From Terriglobia bacterium (GTDB lineage: Bacteria; Acidobacteriota; Terriglobia; Acidiferrales; UBA7541): a DNA stretch of 64,000 nucleotides. The DNA lies in contig JAIMAG010000005.1 in the NCBI GenBank assembly GCA_023512135.1, positions 115,435 to 179,434 of the forward strand. The letters run 5' to 3'. A model generated the notes under the pieces. The model was not told the origin of the DNA, searched no databases, and saw only the letters and a list, made by a program, of their open reading frames with translations. The first letter of the stretch is position 1, and the number at the start of each line of letters is the position of its first letter. This document shows positions 54,211 to 64,000 of this stretch, one piece after another. A program made the translations under genes and the position numbers.

Positions 54211-54412
54211 GCCACACTCCCTGCCGGACAAGCTCCCCGGGAATCGACGTGCAGCCGGCACAGGTTGCCGGTTCGAGGCCCGGTCGGACGCCTGCGCCTC
54301 AGCGAGCATCCCGCCAGGCCTGTGCCCAGAGCCTCGGCTTGACGTTTGGCCTCGGCGCAGTCAGACTGGCTGGCTTGCAGGCAGCCGGAGGCTATTGCAG
54401 AGGCAGCAGGCC

Positions 54413-54949
54413 ATGTCGCAGGGTCGCGGGCTGTTGATTGTCTACACCGGACCGGGCAAGGGCAAGACGACCTGTGCGCTGGGCACCGCATTTCGTGCCG
54501 TGGGGCAGGGTTTCCGGGTGCTGATGGTGCAGTTCATCAAAGGCTCCTGGCACTACGGCGAGCTCGACGCCGCCGAAATGCTCGGCCGCGACAAGTTCGA
54601 AATCCGTCCCATGGGACGCGGCTTCGTCAAGGTCGGCGGCGCGGCCACCGACCCGGAAGACATCCGGCTGTGCGAGCAGGCCTGGCAGTTCGCTCTCGAG
54701 CAGATTCACAGCGGAAAATACGAGCTGGTCATCCTGGACGAAATCAACTACGTCATCAGTTATAAAATGCTGGACGGCGAAAAAGTGGCTGAGGCGCTGG
54801 CCCGGCGTCCCGAGGGGGTCCATGTGATCTGCACCGGACGCAATGCACATCCGAAGCTGGTCGAGCTGGCCGACCTGGTGACCGAGATGCGCGAAATCAA
54901 GCACCCCTACACGCGGGGCATCCAGGCGCAGCGCGGGATTGATTACTGA
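54413..54949 (+). CDS. cobO: Cob(I)yrinic acid a,c-diamide adenosyltransferase, CobO/BtuR type
   Basis: 178 residues. P-loop YTGPGKGKTT (G13-T19), VQFIKGSWHYGELDAAEMLG and YELVILDEINYVISYKML match CobO/BtuR. It adds the adenosyl group to reduced corrinoids from ATP, making coenzyme B12. ATG at 54413; the accD start overlaps its stop (TGATG). Confidence 0.93.
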   Translation: MSQGRGLLIVYTGPGKGKTTCALGTAFRAVGQGFRVLMVQFIKGSWHYGELDAAEMLGRDKFEIRPMGRGFVKVGGAATDPEDIRLCEQAWQFALEQIHSGKYELVILDEINYVISYKMLDGEKVAEALARRPEGVHVICTGRNAHPKLVELADLVTEMREIKHPYTRGIQAQRGIDY

Positions 54950-55800
54950 TGGCCTGGTTCCGCAGAGAGAAAAAGCCGGTCGAGCAACCCACACCGCCCG
55001 AGGAACGCCGGGTGCGCACCGAAGGCATGTGGACGAAGTGCGAGGCCTGCGGACAGATCATCTGGAAAAAAGATCTGGAGACAAACTGGAACGTCTGTCC
55101 GCGCTGCCAGCACCATTTCCGGCTCAGCGCAGTGCGGCGACTCGAACTGCTGCTGGACGACGGGCAGTGGGTCGAGCACGACGGCGCGCTGGAATCCACC
55201 GACCCGCTCGAGTTTGTGGACACCCGGCCGTACCGCGAGCGGCTGCGCGAAGCACAGCAGAAAACCGGCATGGCCGATGCTATCCTGACCGCCGAAGGTC
55301 GTCTCCAGGGCCATCCGGTGCTCTGCTGTTCGATGGAGTTCGGCTTCATCGGCGGCTCGATGGGTGCCGTGGTCGGCGAGAAAGTCACGCGTGCGGCGGA
55401 GCTGGCGCTGGCGCGGCGGCTGCCGCTGGTGATCGTCTCCTGCTCGGGTGGAGCCCGGATGATGGAAGGCGCCATCAGCCTGATGCAGATGGCGAAAATC
55501 TGCGCGGCGCTCGGGCGGCTCGACCGTGCCCGCATCCCGTACATTTCGGTGCTGGCGGACCCGACCACCGGCGGCGTGACGGCCAGCTACGCCATGCTCG
55601 GCGACCTGAACATCGCCGAGCCCGGAGCCCTGATCGGCTTCGCCGGCCCGCGCGTCATCGAACAGACGATCCGGCAAAAACTGCCCGAGGGATTCCAGCG
55701 CGCCGAGTTTCTGCTCGCGCACGGCTTCCTGGATGCCGTCGTGCACCGCAAGGAGCTGAAGTCGTACATCGCCAGCGCGCTCGATTTCTTCCTGGCCTGA
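54949..55800 (+). CDS. accD: Acetyl-CoA carboxylase carboxyltransferase subunit beta
   Basis: 283 residues. Four-cysteine zinc finger C31, C34, C50 and C53 (CEACGQI and CPRCQHH), then crotonase-like fold with MEFGFIGGSMGAVVGEKVTR, VIVSCSGGARMMEGAI and VLADPTTGGVTASYAMLG. With AccA it transfers carboxyl to acetyl-CoA for fatty acid synthesis. The accD-folC order also occurs in E. coli. Confidence 0.96.
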   Translation: MAWFRREKKPVEQPTPPEERRVRTEGMWTKCEACGQIIWKKDLETNWNVCPRCQHHFRLSAVRRLELLLDDGQWVEHDGALESTDPLEFVDTRPYRERLREAQQKTGMADAILTAEGRLQGHPVLCCSMEFGFIGGSMGAVVGEKVTRAAELALARRLPLVIVSCSGGARMMEGAISLMQMAKICAALGRLDRARIPYISVLADPTTGGVTASYAMLGDLNIAEPGALIGFAGPRVIEQTIRQKLPEGFQRAEFLLAHGFLDAVVHRKELKSYIASALDFFLA

Positions 55801-55864
55801 ACCAGCACCGCTGTGCCGCGCGGTCCCACCGGCCGCCGGCGCGGCTGGCCGGGTGAGGTTTCCC

Positions 55865-57259
55865 ATGCGCTACGAAGAAGCGGTTCGCTCCCTGCTGGCG
55901 CTGGGACGGGAACTGGCCGTGCCCCGTCACGCCCGGACCCAGAAATTCGATCTCGACAACATCCGCGCCCTGGCCGCGGCGATGGGCCATCCCGAACGGC
56001 GTCTGCCCTGCGCACACATCGCGGGTACGAACGGCAAAGGTTCGGTGGCGGCGATGCTGGATGCGATTCTGCGCGCCGCCGGCCTGCGCACCGGACTGTA
56101 CACCTCGCCGCACCTGGTGCGCATCAACGAACGCATCCTCATCGAAGGCCGCGAGCTGCCGGACGCAGAGTTCGCCGCCGCCTTTACCCGCCTGCGCGCC
56201 GTCATCGAATCGCTGCTGGCGCGCGGCCCGGAAGCCGGCGGCCTGCGCGCGCACCCGAGCTATTTCGAGTGCCTGACGGCGATGGCCCTGGACTGCTTCG
56301 CGCGCGCCGGGCTGGACTTCGCGGTCTATGAAGTGGGCATGGGCGGGCGGCTGGACGCGACGAACATCGTCACGCCCGAGGTGGCTGTCCTCACGCAGAT
56401 CGACTTCGACCATGAAGACTACCTGGGCCACACCCTTGCCGCGATTGCCGCCGAAAAGGCGGGCATCATCAAGCCCGGCGCCTGGGTGGTGAGTGCCGTC
56501 GAACGGCCCGAAGCGCGGGCGGTGGTGGTCGAGCGGGTGGCTGCGATGGGCGCCCGCCTGGTGGAAATCGATGCCGCCTACCAGATCGAAATGGTCGCCA
56601 CGGCAGCAGACCCGGCCCTCCAGCGCGCCACCGTGCGGGCGCCGGACGGAACGCGCTACGAACTGGCGGTGCCATTGCTCGGACAATATCAGGTGCGCAA
56701 CGCGGTCACGGCCTTGGCGGCAGCGCGTCTGCTGGCCGAACGCGGCTTTCCCGTCACCGACGATGCCATCGTGCGCGGCATCGCTGCCGTTCGCTGGCCG
56801 GGCCGGTTGCAGCGCGTCTGCTCCAGTCCGGCGGTGTACATCGACGGCACTCACAATCCGGCCGGGGCTCGCGAACTGGTGGCGTTCTGTCGGGAGCACC
56901 TGGCCGGACGGCGCCTGTGGCTCGTCTACGGCGCCATGCGCGACAAGGCCGTGGACGAAATCACCGGCCTGCTCTTCCCGCTCGCCTGGCGCGTGGTGCT
57001 CACCGCGCCGCGGCAGCCGCGAGCCATCTCACCCGAAGTGCTGGCCGCCATGACCCGCCATCTGGAGCCGCCCGGCGGCATGGCGGTCGTCGCCCGGCCG
57101 GAGGAAGCGCTCGAATGCGCACTCGGCGAATCGGCCGCTGACGATGTCGTGCTGGCCACCGGCTCGCTCTATCTGGCCGGCGACCTGCTGGCGCACTGGT
57201 CCGGAGGTCGCGAAGCACCCGCGGTGCCCGCGCCCCTGCGCAACGCCGAGGACGGCTGA
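55865..57259 (+). CDS. folC: Folylpolyglutamate/dihydrofolate synthase
   Basis: 464 residues from the ATG at 55865 with GTGAGG upstream. N-terminal Mur-ligase ATPase with AGTNGKGS (53-60), TGLYTSPHLVRINERI and EVGMGGRLDATNIVTPEVAV. It joins glutamate to dihydropteroate or folates. Two frames upstream of ATG were rejected because they lie in the accD-folC spacer. Confidence 0.94.
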   Translation: MRYEEAVRSLLALGRELAVPRHARTQKFDLDNIRALAAAMGHPERRLPCAHIAGTNGKGSVAAMLDAILRAAGLRTGLYTSPHLVRINERILIEGRELPDAEFAAAFTRLRAVIESLLARGPEAGGLRAHPSYFECLTAMALDCFARAGLDFAVYEVGMGGRLDATNIVTPEVAVLTQIDFDHEDYLGHTLAAIAAEKAGIIKPGAWVVSAVERPEARAVVVERVAAMGARLVEIDAAYQIEMVATAADPALQRATVRAPDGTRYELAVPLLGQYQVRNAVTALAAARLLAERGFPVTDDAIVRGIAAVRWPGRLQRVCSSPAVYIDGTHNPAGARELVAFCREHLAGRRLWLVYGAMRDKAVDEITGLLFPLAWRVVLTAPRQPRAISPEVLAAMTRHLEPPGGMAVVARPEEALECALGESAADDVVLATGSLYLAGDLLAHWSGGREAPAVPAPLRNAEDG

Positions 57260-57305
57260 CGAGCTGCGGGCGCGGCGGCCTTTGCCCGCGCCGCACAGCC
57301 TCTGC

Positions 57306-57311
57306 TAGGAT
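57306..57311 (+). promoter_or_regulatory. -10 element of probable leaderless transcript
   Basis: TAGGAT ends 8 bases before the ATG at 57320, without a ribosome site. Confidence 0.4.
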
Positions 57312-57319
57312 GCTCTCCG

Positions 57320-58138
57320 ATGACGCTGGCTGGAGCCTCCGCGCCGCGAATCGGAATCCCCTGGCGCAGCCGCGAAGAAGAACAGCGCGGCGAACGCCGG
57401 GCCCTGCAACCGTATCTGGATGCAGTCCGCCAGGCGGGCGGCGAGCCGGTGGAAATTTCGCTCACGCTGGTCGAATCGGGTCGGCTGGCGGAGCTGGCCG
57501 AAACGCTCGATGGCTTCCTGCTGCCCGGCTCGCCCGCCGATGTGGACCCGTCGTGGTATCACGCCGAGCGCAGTCCGCATTGCGGTCCCCGCGACGCCTT
57601 CCGCGAACAGACCGATTTCGCTCTGCTCGATGCTGCCTGCACCGCGCACCAACCGGTGCTGGCCATCTGCTACGGTCTGCAGAGCCTGAACGTTTTCAAG
57701 GGCGGCCGCCTGCTGCAGGATATCGCTGCCGAAGTGCCCCGCGCCCTGCAACACGAATGGAAACGCTCGACCGGGGCTCCCGAGCCGCGCCATCCGGTGG
57801 AGTTTGTCGCCGGCTCGCGCCTGGCCGAGCTGCTCGGCAGCGGAACGACGGAGGTCAACAGTAGCCACCACCAGGCCGTTGCGGTGGTGGGCCGCGAGCT
57901 GCGCACCGTCGGCTGGGCGCCGGACGGAGTGGTGGAAGCGGTGGAAGGCACCGCGGCCGAACACTGGGTCGTCGGCGTGCAGTGGCATCCGGAGCGCATG
58001 CCGGAGGATCCGTTGACACGGGCGCTGTTTGCCGCGTTCGTGAACGCAGCGCGGCAGGCGGGTGCGCAGCGCAGCTCCGGCGGAAACCGGCGCCCCGGAA
58101 CTGCTACCGCAGAATCGGTGTCCGAGGAGAGAAAATGA
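57320..58138 (+). CDS. Gamma-glutamyl hydrolase-like protein (peptidase C26)
   Basis: 272 residues. Class I glutamine-amidotransferase fold: the nucleophile Cys lies in VLAICYGLQSLNVFKGG, and His/Glu in VGVQWHPERMPEDPL. This resembles PuuD/gamma-glutamyl-GABA hydrolases. Normal family motif is ICRGxQ; here Tyr replaces Arg. It overlaps the SDR gene by 4 bp. Confidence 0.87.
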   Translation: MTLAGASAPRIGIPWRSREEEQRGERRALQPYLDAVRQAGGEPVEISLTLVESGRLAELAETLDGFLLPGSPADVDPSWYHAERSPHCGPRDAFREQTDFALLDAACTAHQPVLAICYGLQSLNVFKGGRLLQDIAAEVPRALQHEWKRSTGAPEPRHPVEFVAGSRLAELLGSGTTEVNSSHHQAVAVVGRELRTVGWAPDGVVEAVEGTAAEHWVVGVQWHPERMPEDPLTRALFAAFVNAARQAGAQRSSGGNRRPGTATAESVSEERK

Positions 58139-58899
58139 TTTCCCTGGCCGGCAAAGCAGCTTTGATCACCGGAGGCTCGCGCGGCATCGGTGCGGCGACC
58201 GTCAAACTGTTCGCGCAGGCGGGCGCTGACGTCGTTTTCAACTACCACCGCCACCGGCAAGCCGCCGAGGCGGTCGCGCGGGAAGCGCGCCGGCACGGCA
58301 CACGCGTCGAATCGCTGCGGGCAGACCTGCGGCGGATGCGGGACGCGCGCCGTCTGGTCGAATTCGCCATCGAGCGGCTGGGCCGGCTGGACATCCTGGT
58401 CGCCAACGCCGGCATCTGGAATGCCGAGGAGCTGCCGATCGAGAAAATGACCGAAAAGCAGTGGGATGAAATGATGGCCGCAAATCTGAAAAGCGTCTAT
58501 GCCGTGGTCCACTGCGCGGTGCCGCAGATGATCCGGCAGAAAGCGGGGCGTATCGTGGCCATCAGCTCGACCGCCGGCCAGCGCGGCGAAGCATTCCACA
58601 CCCACTACGCGGCCACCAAAGGCGGGATCATCAGCTTCGTGAAAGGGCTGGCGACAGAGCTGGCCCGGCACAACATCCTGGTGAACTGCGTGGCGCCCGG
58701 CTGGGTGGATACGGAGATGTCCAGGCCGGTGCTCGAAACCCGGGCGGGCTGGAAATTCGCCACCAGCGCCATTCCGCTCGGGCGTCCGGCGCGGCCCGAA
58801 GAGGTGGCCGGGCCGATTCTGTTTCTCGCTTCCGAGCTGGCTACCTTCATCACCGGCGAAATTCTGAACGTGAACGGAGGTGCGGTGCTGTGCGGCTGA
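58135..58899 (+). CDS. Short-chain dehydrogenase/reductase
   Basis: 254 residues. NAD(P) motif TGGSRGIG at 12-19, NAG at 91-93, and the catalytic set S144/S145, Y158 and K162 (THYAATKGG). An acyl-carrier-protein reductase (FabG)-like profile, with NILVNCVAPGWVDTEM and GEILNVNGG at the end. The substrate is open. It overlaps C26 before and the next gene after (GTG at 58890). Confidence 0.9.
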   Translation: MISLAGKAALITGGSRGIGAATVKLFAQAGADVVFNYHRHRQAAEAVAREARRHGTRVESLRADLRRMRDARRLVEFAIERLGRLDILVANAGIWNAEELPIEKMTEKQWDEMMAANLKSVYAVVHCAVPQMIRQKAGRIVAISSTAGQRGEAFHTHYAATKGGIISFVKGLATELARHNILVNCVAPGWVDTEMSRPVLETRAGWKFATSAIPLGRPARPEEVAGPILFLASELATFITGEILNVNGGAVLCG

Positions 58900-59699
58900 G
58901 CATCCGGGCGGGAAGCGGGATTCTGGTGGCGCTGCTGGCCACCGCCGCCGCAGCACAGCAGGTGCTGCTGCCGGAGCAGAACACGGCGCGGGCGCGCGAG
59001 CTCGTCCAGCAGGCCATCGAAGCGCTCGGCGGCGCGGCCTACCGCAACGTGCGCGACATCTACCGCGAAGGCCGGCTGGCGCAGTTCAGCTCGGCGGGCG
59101 AGCTGGCCGGCTACGTGAAATTTTTCGATTACGTCAAACTGCCGGACAAAAACCGCACCGAATTCTACGACCAGCGCAACATCATCACGGTGATGACCTC
59201 CGAGGAAGGCTGGGAGCTGGATCGCGGGGGCATCCAGCCGGCCGGCCCGGAAGCCGTGGAACGCTATCGGCGCAACCTGCGGAAAGATGTGCTCGAGTAC
59301 GTACTCCGCTACCGGCTCGACGAGGAAGGCCTGGCGTTCCGCTACCAGGGCAGCGACGTGGTGGACCTGAAACAGGTGGACTGGGTGGAACTGGTCGACC
59401 GCGAACGCACCAGCATGCGCATCGCCCTGGATCGCAACACCCGCCTGCCCATCCGCGCCGTGATCGTCTCGCGCGACCCGCTCACCCGCCAGCGCATCGA
59501 GGAGGTCGAATATTACGCCAACTATCATCCGATCGACGGCGTTATGACCCCGATGCAGATCCAGAAACAGCGCAACGGAATCAACTACTACCAGGTGTTC
59601 TTCACCGCCTACCGCTACAACACCGGACTCGACGACGCGCTGTTCACACGCGCCTCGCTCGAAGAACGCTGGGCCAAACTGAACAAAAAGAAAAAATAG
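58890..59699 (+). CDS. Exported hypothetical protein, LolA-like
   Basis: 269 residues from a GTG inside the SDR end. Signal peptide ends ATAAAAQQ. The mature domain has LVQQAIEALGGAAYRNVRDI and a series of beta strands (YYANYHPIDGVMTPMQIQKQ), as in LolA/outer-membrane lipoprotein-sorting-like hypotheticals of the phylum. Substrate unknown. Confidence 0.72.
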   Translation: MRLSIRAGSGILVALLATAAAAQQVLLPEQNTARARELVQQAIEALGGAAYRNVRDIYREGRLAQFSSAGELAGYVKFFDYVKLPDKNRTEFYDQRNIITVMTSEEGWELDRGGIQPAGPEAVERYRRNLRKDVLEYVLRYRLDEEGLAFRYQGSDVVDLKQVDWVELVDRERTSMRIALDRNTRLPIRAVIVSRDPLTRQRIEEVEYYANYHPIDGVMTPMQIQKQRNGINYYQVFFTAYRYNTGLDDALFTRASLEERWAKLNKKKK

Positions 59700-59856
59700 C
59701 GGCGCGCCTGCGTGACACATGCCGGTTGCGGCGCCGGCTTCGCTCGGCACGCCAGCGTACCGGAGCCCTGCGGTGCCGGTTCGCCCCTCGACGGCGGTTT
59801 CGCCCGCCCGGGTTGTTCTGCTAGACTCGCCCCAACGCTGCCCTTCGAGGTGGGCC

Positions 59857-61155
59857 ATGCTGCATCGCCGAACTTTTCTCCAGCGTGCCGCCGTGGGCGC
59901 GGCGCTGCTGGGTATTCCGCTGGCGCGTGCCGAGCAGGTCTTCGCGCAGCAACCTCCGCCACTGCCGCCGCGCGCCCTGCTCGAGCGTGACCCGGAGCGC
60001 TACTGGTCCGAGCTGCGCGCGCAGTGGTTGCTGGCGGCGGATCGCATCAACCTGAACTGCGGTTCGGTCGGGTGCACGCCGTGGCCGGTGCTCCGCGCGA
60101 TGCTGGATCACATTCTGGAAGGCGAAACCTTCCGCGAACCGGCCTATCCCTGGTTCGGCTACGAAGAGAATGCGCGGCTGCGCGAGCTGCGCGATGCCCT
60201 GGCCGCGTTCATCGGTTGCCATCGCGACGAACTGGCCCTGGTGCGTAACGCAACCGAAGCGAACAACATCGTCTGCAACGGCCTGGACATGCAGCCGGGC
60301 GAAGAAGCCCTGCTCACCGACCAGGAACACCCGGGCGGACGCTGCTGCTGGGAACAGAAAGCGGCGCGGTTCGGCATCCGGCTGAACTACGTCACGCTGC
60401 CCAGGCCGCCCGCGACGGCCGAGGAAATCGTCGAGCGGTTCGAGCGCGCGCTGACGCCGGCCACGAAAATCATCGTCTTCAGCCATATCACGACCGTCAC
60501 CGGCCTGGTGCTGCCGGTACGGGAAATCTGCGCGCTGGCGCGCCGCCGCGGCGTGCTGACCCATGTGGACGGCGCGCATGCCATCGGTCAGTTGCCGCTC
60601 GCCATGCACGAGCTCGGCTGCGATTTCTACGCGTCGAGTCCTCACAAGTGGCTGATGGCACCGAAGGGCACCGGCTTCCTCTACATCCGCGAAGAGCACC
60701 TGGAAAAGCTGTGGGTGAATATTGCGTCGGGCGAATGGCGCAACTATGCGCAGAAGGCGTACCGGTTCTCGAACCTGGGCACGTCGAATCTCTCGGTCAT
60801 GGTGGGTCTGAAAGCGGCGCTCGACTTCTTTCGCGAAATCGGCCCGGAACGCATCTACGCGCGGCAGCACGAGCTGGCCACGCGCGTGCGCGACCGCATC
60901 CGCAGCTACCCGCAACTGCGCATCGCCAACGCCAGCGACGACCCCTTCTACGGTGCGATGGTCAGCTTCGAGGCCGCGCCGGGCCGCTTGCAGCCGGTGC
61001 TGGACGCCTGCGCCGCACGCTACATCCGCGTCGCCGGCAGCAGCAACCCCGCGGGCGAAGCCGATCGCATCCGCATCTCGACCAATATCTTCACGCAGCC
61101 CGGCGAGCTCGAAGCGTTTTTCGAGGCCCTGGAAGCCGGCCTGCGCCGCGCCTGA
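59857..61155 (+). CDS. Tat-exported class V aminotransferase-like protein
   Basis: 432 residues. Start at 59857 with GAGGTGGG upstream and TAGACT further up (59822). Tat-like signal HRRTFLQRAAVGAALLGIPL. PLP-binding Lys in YASSPHKWLMAPKGTGFLYI. VTHVDGAHAIGQLPLAMHEL is the strand with Asp contacting PLP. It resembles isopenicillin-N-epimerase/cysteine-desulfurase-like proteins. A PLP enzyme secreted through Tat is plausible because it folds with its cofactor. Confidence 0.87.
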   Translation: MLHRRTFLQRAAVGAALLGIPLARAEQVFAQQPPPLPPRALLERDPERYWSELRAQWLLAADRINLNCGSVGCTPWPVLRAMLDHILEGETFREPAYPWFGYEENARLRELRDALAAFIGCHRDELALVRNATEANNIVCNGLDMQPGEEALLTDQEHPGGRCCWEQKAARFGIRLNYVTLPRPPATAEEIVERFERALTPATKIIVFSHITTVTGLVLPVREICALARRRGVLTHVDGAHAIGQLPLAMHELGCDFYASSPHKWLMAPKGTGFLYIREEHLEKLWVNIASGEWRNYAQKAYRFSNLGTSNLSVMVGLKAALDFFREIGPERIYARQHELATRVRDRIRSYPQLRIANASDDPFYGAMVSFEAAPGRLQPVLDACAARYIRVAGSSNPAGEADRIRISTNIFTQPGELEAFFEALEAGLRRA

Positions 61156-61499
61156 CAGATCAGCCCTGCGGGAATGTCCTAGCCTTGCCGTGGCGCAGCC
61201 GGGTTGGGGCCCAGACCGCCGGCTGCAGGTCCGCCGCAGCGCAAACTTCGGACTGCACGCTCGACAACACGAGCCATGTCTTGCACCGCAGTGCCCTCGG
61301 TGAGGGCCTGCCCCACGGACTCACGTCTGCTGCAGAGAAACGCGAGATTGCCTTCACGACCTGCACGCGAAGGCGAACACCAAGCGTGGTCTTGGTCTGC
61401 GTCTGAGCTGCCTTGTGCAGCAGCTTGCACGACCGGGCCGGCCAGGGTGCCCGGAAGCGGGATTTGCACAGGGCGCAAGGAAAATGTGCAATGGACGAC
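61156..61499. other. Intergenic stretch without supported gene
   Basis: Only overlapping, mutually inconsistent open frames are found on both strands, with no family resemblance or ribosome site. Confidence 0.5.
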
Positions 61500-61527
61500 T
61501 TGACGGCGGGCAGAGTCGTGCTATACT
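61500..61527 (+). promoter_or_regulatory. Promoter of rRNA leader
   Basis: TTGACG (61500-61505), spacer 16 bp, TATACT (61522-61527). It is the strongest promoter-like sequence ahead of the 23S gene. Confidence 0.7.
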
Positions 61528-61533
61528 GTCGAA

Positions 61534-61716
61534 TTGGCTGTGAGGCCGCAGAACGAAAAGGGGCGGTGTCTGCGGCGAAGCCAGAATCGGAATCCGCGCG
61601 AGCGATTCCGTTGGTGAGGACGATTACGGATACCGGATAAACACCGTCGAGCATCGAGCCGATCCCGTCGGTCGAACGGAGACGGGATGTGCCCGGCGCT
61701 CGACGCCGGGTTTTTT
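61534..61716 (+). ncRNA. Structured RNA (rRNA leader or free small RNA), unidentified
   Basis: About 185 nt run from the promoter to a terminator. Hairpins: GCCGCAGA/TCTGCGGC, CGGAATC/GATTCCG and ATCCCGTC/GACGGGAT, then the terminator. Spacing leaves no reading frame of note. It lacks the marks of tmRNA, RNase P RNA, SRP RNA or 6S RNA. Confidence 0.45.
61692..61716 (+). terminator. Intrinsic terminator
   Basis: 7-bp stem CCCGGCG/CGCCGGG with loop CTCGA and six T's. A second hairpin CCCCGC/GCGGGG (61720-61735) follows. Confidence 0.75.
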
Positions 61717-61760
61717 GTTCCCCGCGCCAGCGGGGCATCCTGCCGGGAGCAGGGTGAAAG

Positions 61761-61773
61761 GTTCTTTGACAAT
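61761..61773 (+). promoter_or_regulatory. boxA antitermination site of rRNA leader
   Basis: GTTCTTTGACAAT is like the boxA found in rRNA leaders and spacers; it lies about 200 bp before 23S. Confidence 0.6.
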
Positions 61774-61972
61774 GGAATGAGGCTGGCATAGCGCCACGTG
61801 CGCCGGTTGCCGCTGCCGGAGTTTCGGCGGAGGGAACAGGCGGCGTGACGCAAGCCGCAAGTTCTGCTCAAGCGCATGTGATCGGCGAACTTGTCGCGCC
61901 GTCGGTGGCGGCGAACTCTGCAAGGGTTGCCTGGCAGAGCAAGCTGGCTGCGACGTGCGGGGCAAGTTTTAT

Positions 61973-64000
<2,028 letters not shown>

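Noticed and set aside
61534..61716. 6S RNA, tmRNA or SRP RNA
   Set aside because: The RNA is a row of separate hairpins, not one long bubble-containing stem (6S), and lacks the tag frame of tmRNA and the conserved SRP Alu/apical motifs.

Overview
The window is high-GC bacterial chromosome with dense, mostly short-spaced operons. A futalosine-pathway menaquinone pair (mqnA, mqnC), exported TldD-like proteases, a FecR protein, many signal-peptide proteins without close relatives, and an rRNA locus where 23S is not preceded by 16S suggest an Acidobacteriota-like organism. That placement is inference from gene content only; no search was run.

Layout. 1-13 kb: exported TldD/PmbA-type proteins, FecR protein, a peroxiredoxin whose peroxidatic cysteine codon is an in-frame TGA (probable selenocysteine), a phosphatase-like protein, an ECF sigma/anti-sigma operon, a coiled-coil zinc-ribbon protein with RNase HI, mqnC-mqnA, a VOC protein and a glycine-zipper lipoprotein. 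12-17 kb: dprA, topA, xerD. 17-26.5 kb, minus strand: a polysaccharide cluster (four glycosyltransferase genes, one with two fused GT domains, a CDP-paratose-2-epimerase-like enzyme, an O-antigen-ligase-like membrane protein, a transglutaminase-like protein). 26.6-29.5 kb: thiI, a ribosomal-L13e-like small protein and a YnfA-family membrane protein.

29.56-40.4 kb is an accessory region. It starts at a tRNA-Asn gene whose 3' 70 bp are repeated 1.9 kb downstream (attL/attR-like), enclosing an MFS transporter and gene remnants. Next comes a 439-bp direct repeat (31555-31993 and 34460-34898) flanking a three-gene DuOB-DUF488-DUF488 operon plus a decayed DUF499 gene. The right repeat is the 5' end of an intact FAD-linked oxidase; the left is a truncated copy. 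After that is a row of gene cassettes separated by imperfect palindromes with attC (integron) architecture: a frameshifted metallo-hydrolase, an isochorismatase-family hydrolase, a NIPSNAP-family protein and a 427-aa unknown. No integron integrase is visible.

40.5-51 kb is core-like again: hslV-hslU, an FN3 lipoprotein, FAH-family hydrolase, transaldolase-like protein, acyl-CoA carboxylase carboxyltransferase, a TlpA thioredoxin and biotin carboxylase. 51-54.4 kb is a second, smaller accessory patch: Kelch-like protein, SRPBCC protein, truncated beta-propeller gene, IS256-type transposase remnant and a duplicated gene end. 54.4-61.2 kb holds cobO-accD-folC, a peptidase C26 protein, an SDR, a hypothetical exported protein and a Tat-exported class V aminotransferase. 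The window ends inside a 23S rRNA gene beginning at about 61973, preceded by its own promoter, a structured leader with a terminator, and a boxA.
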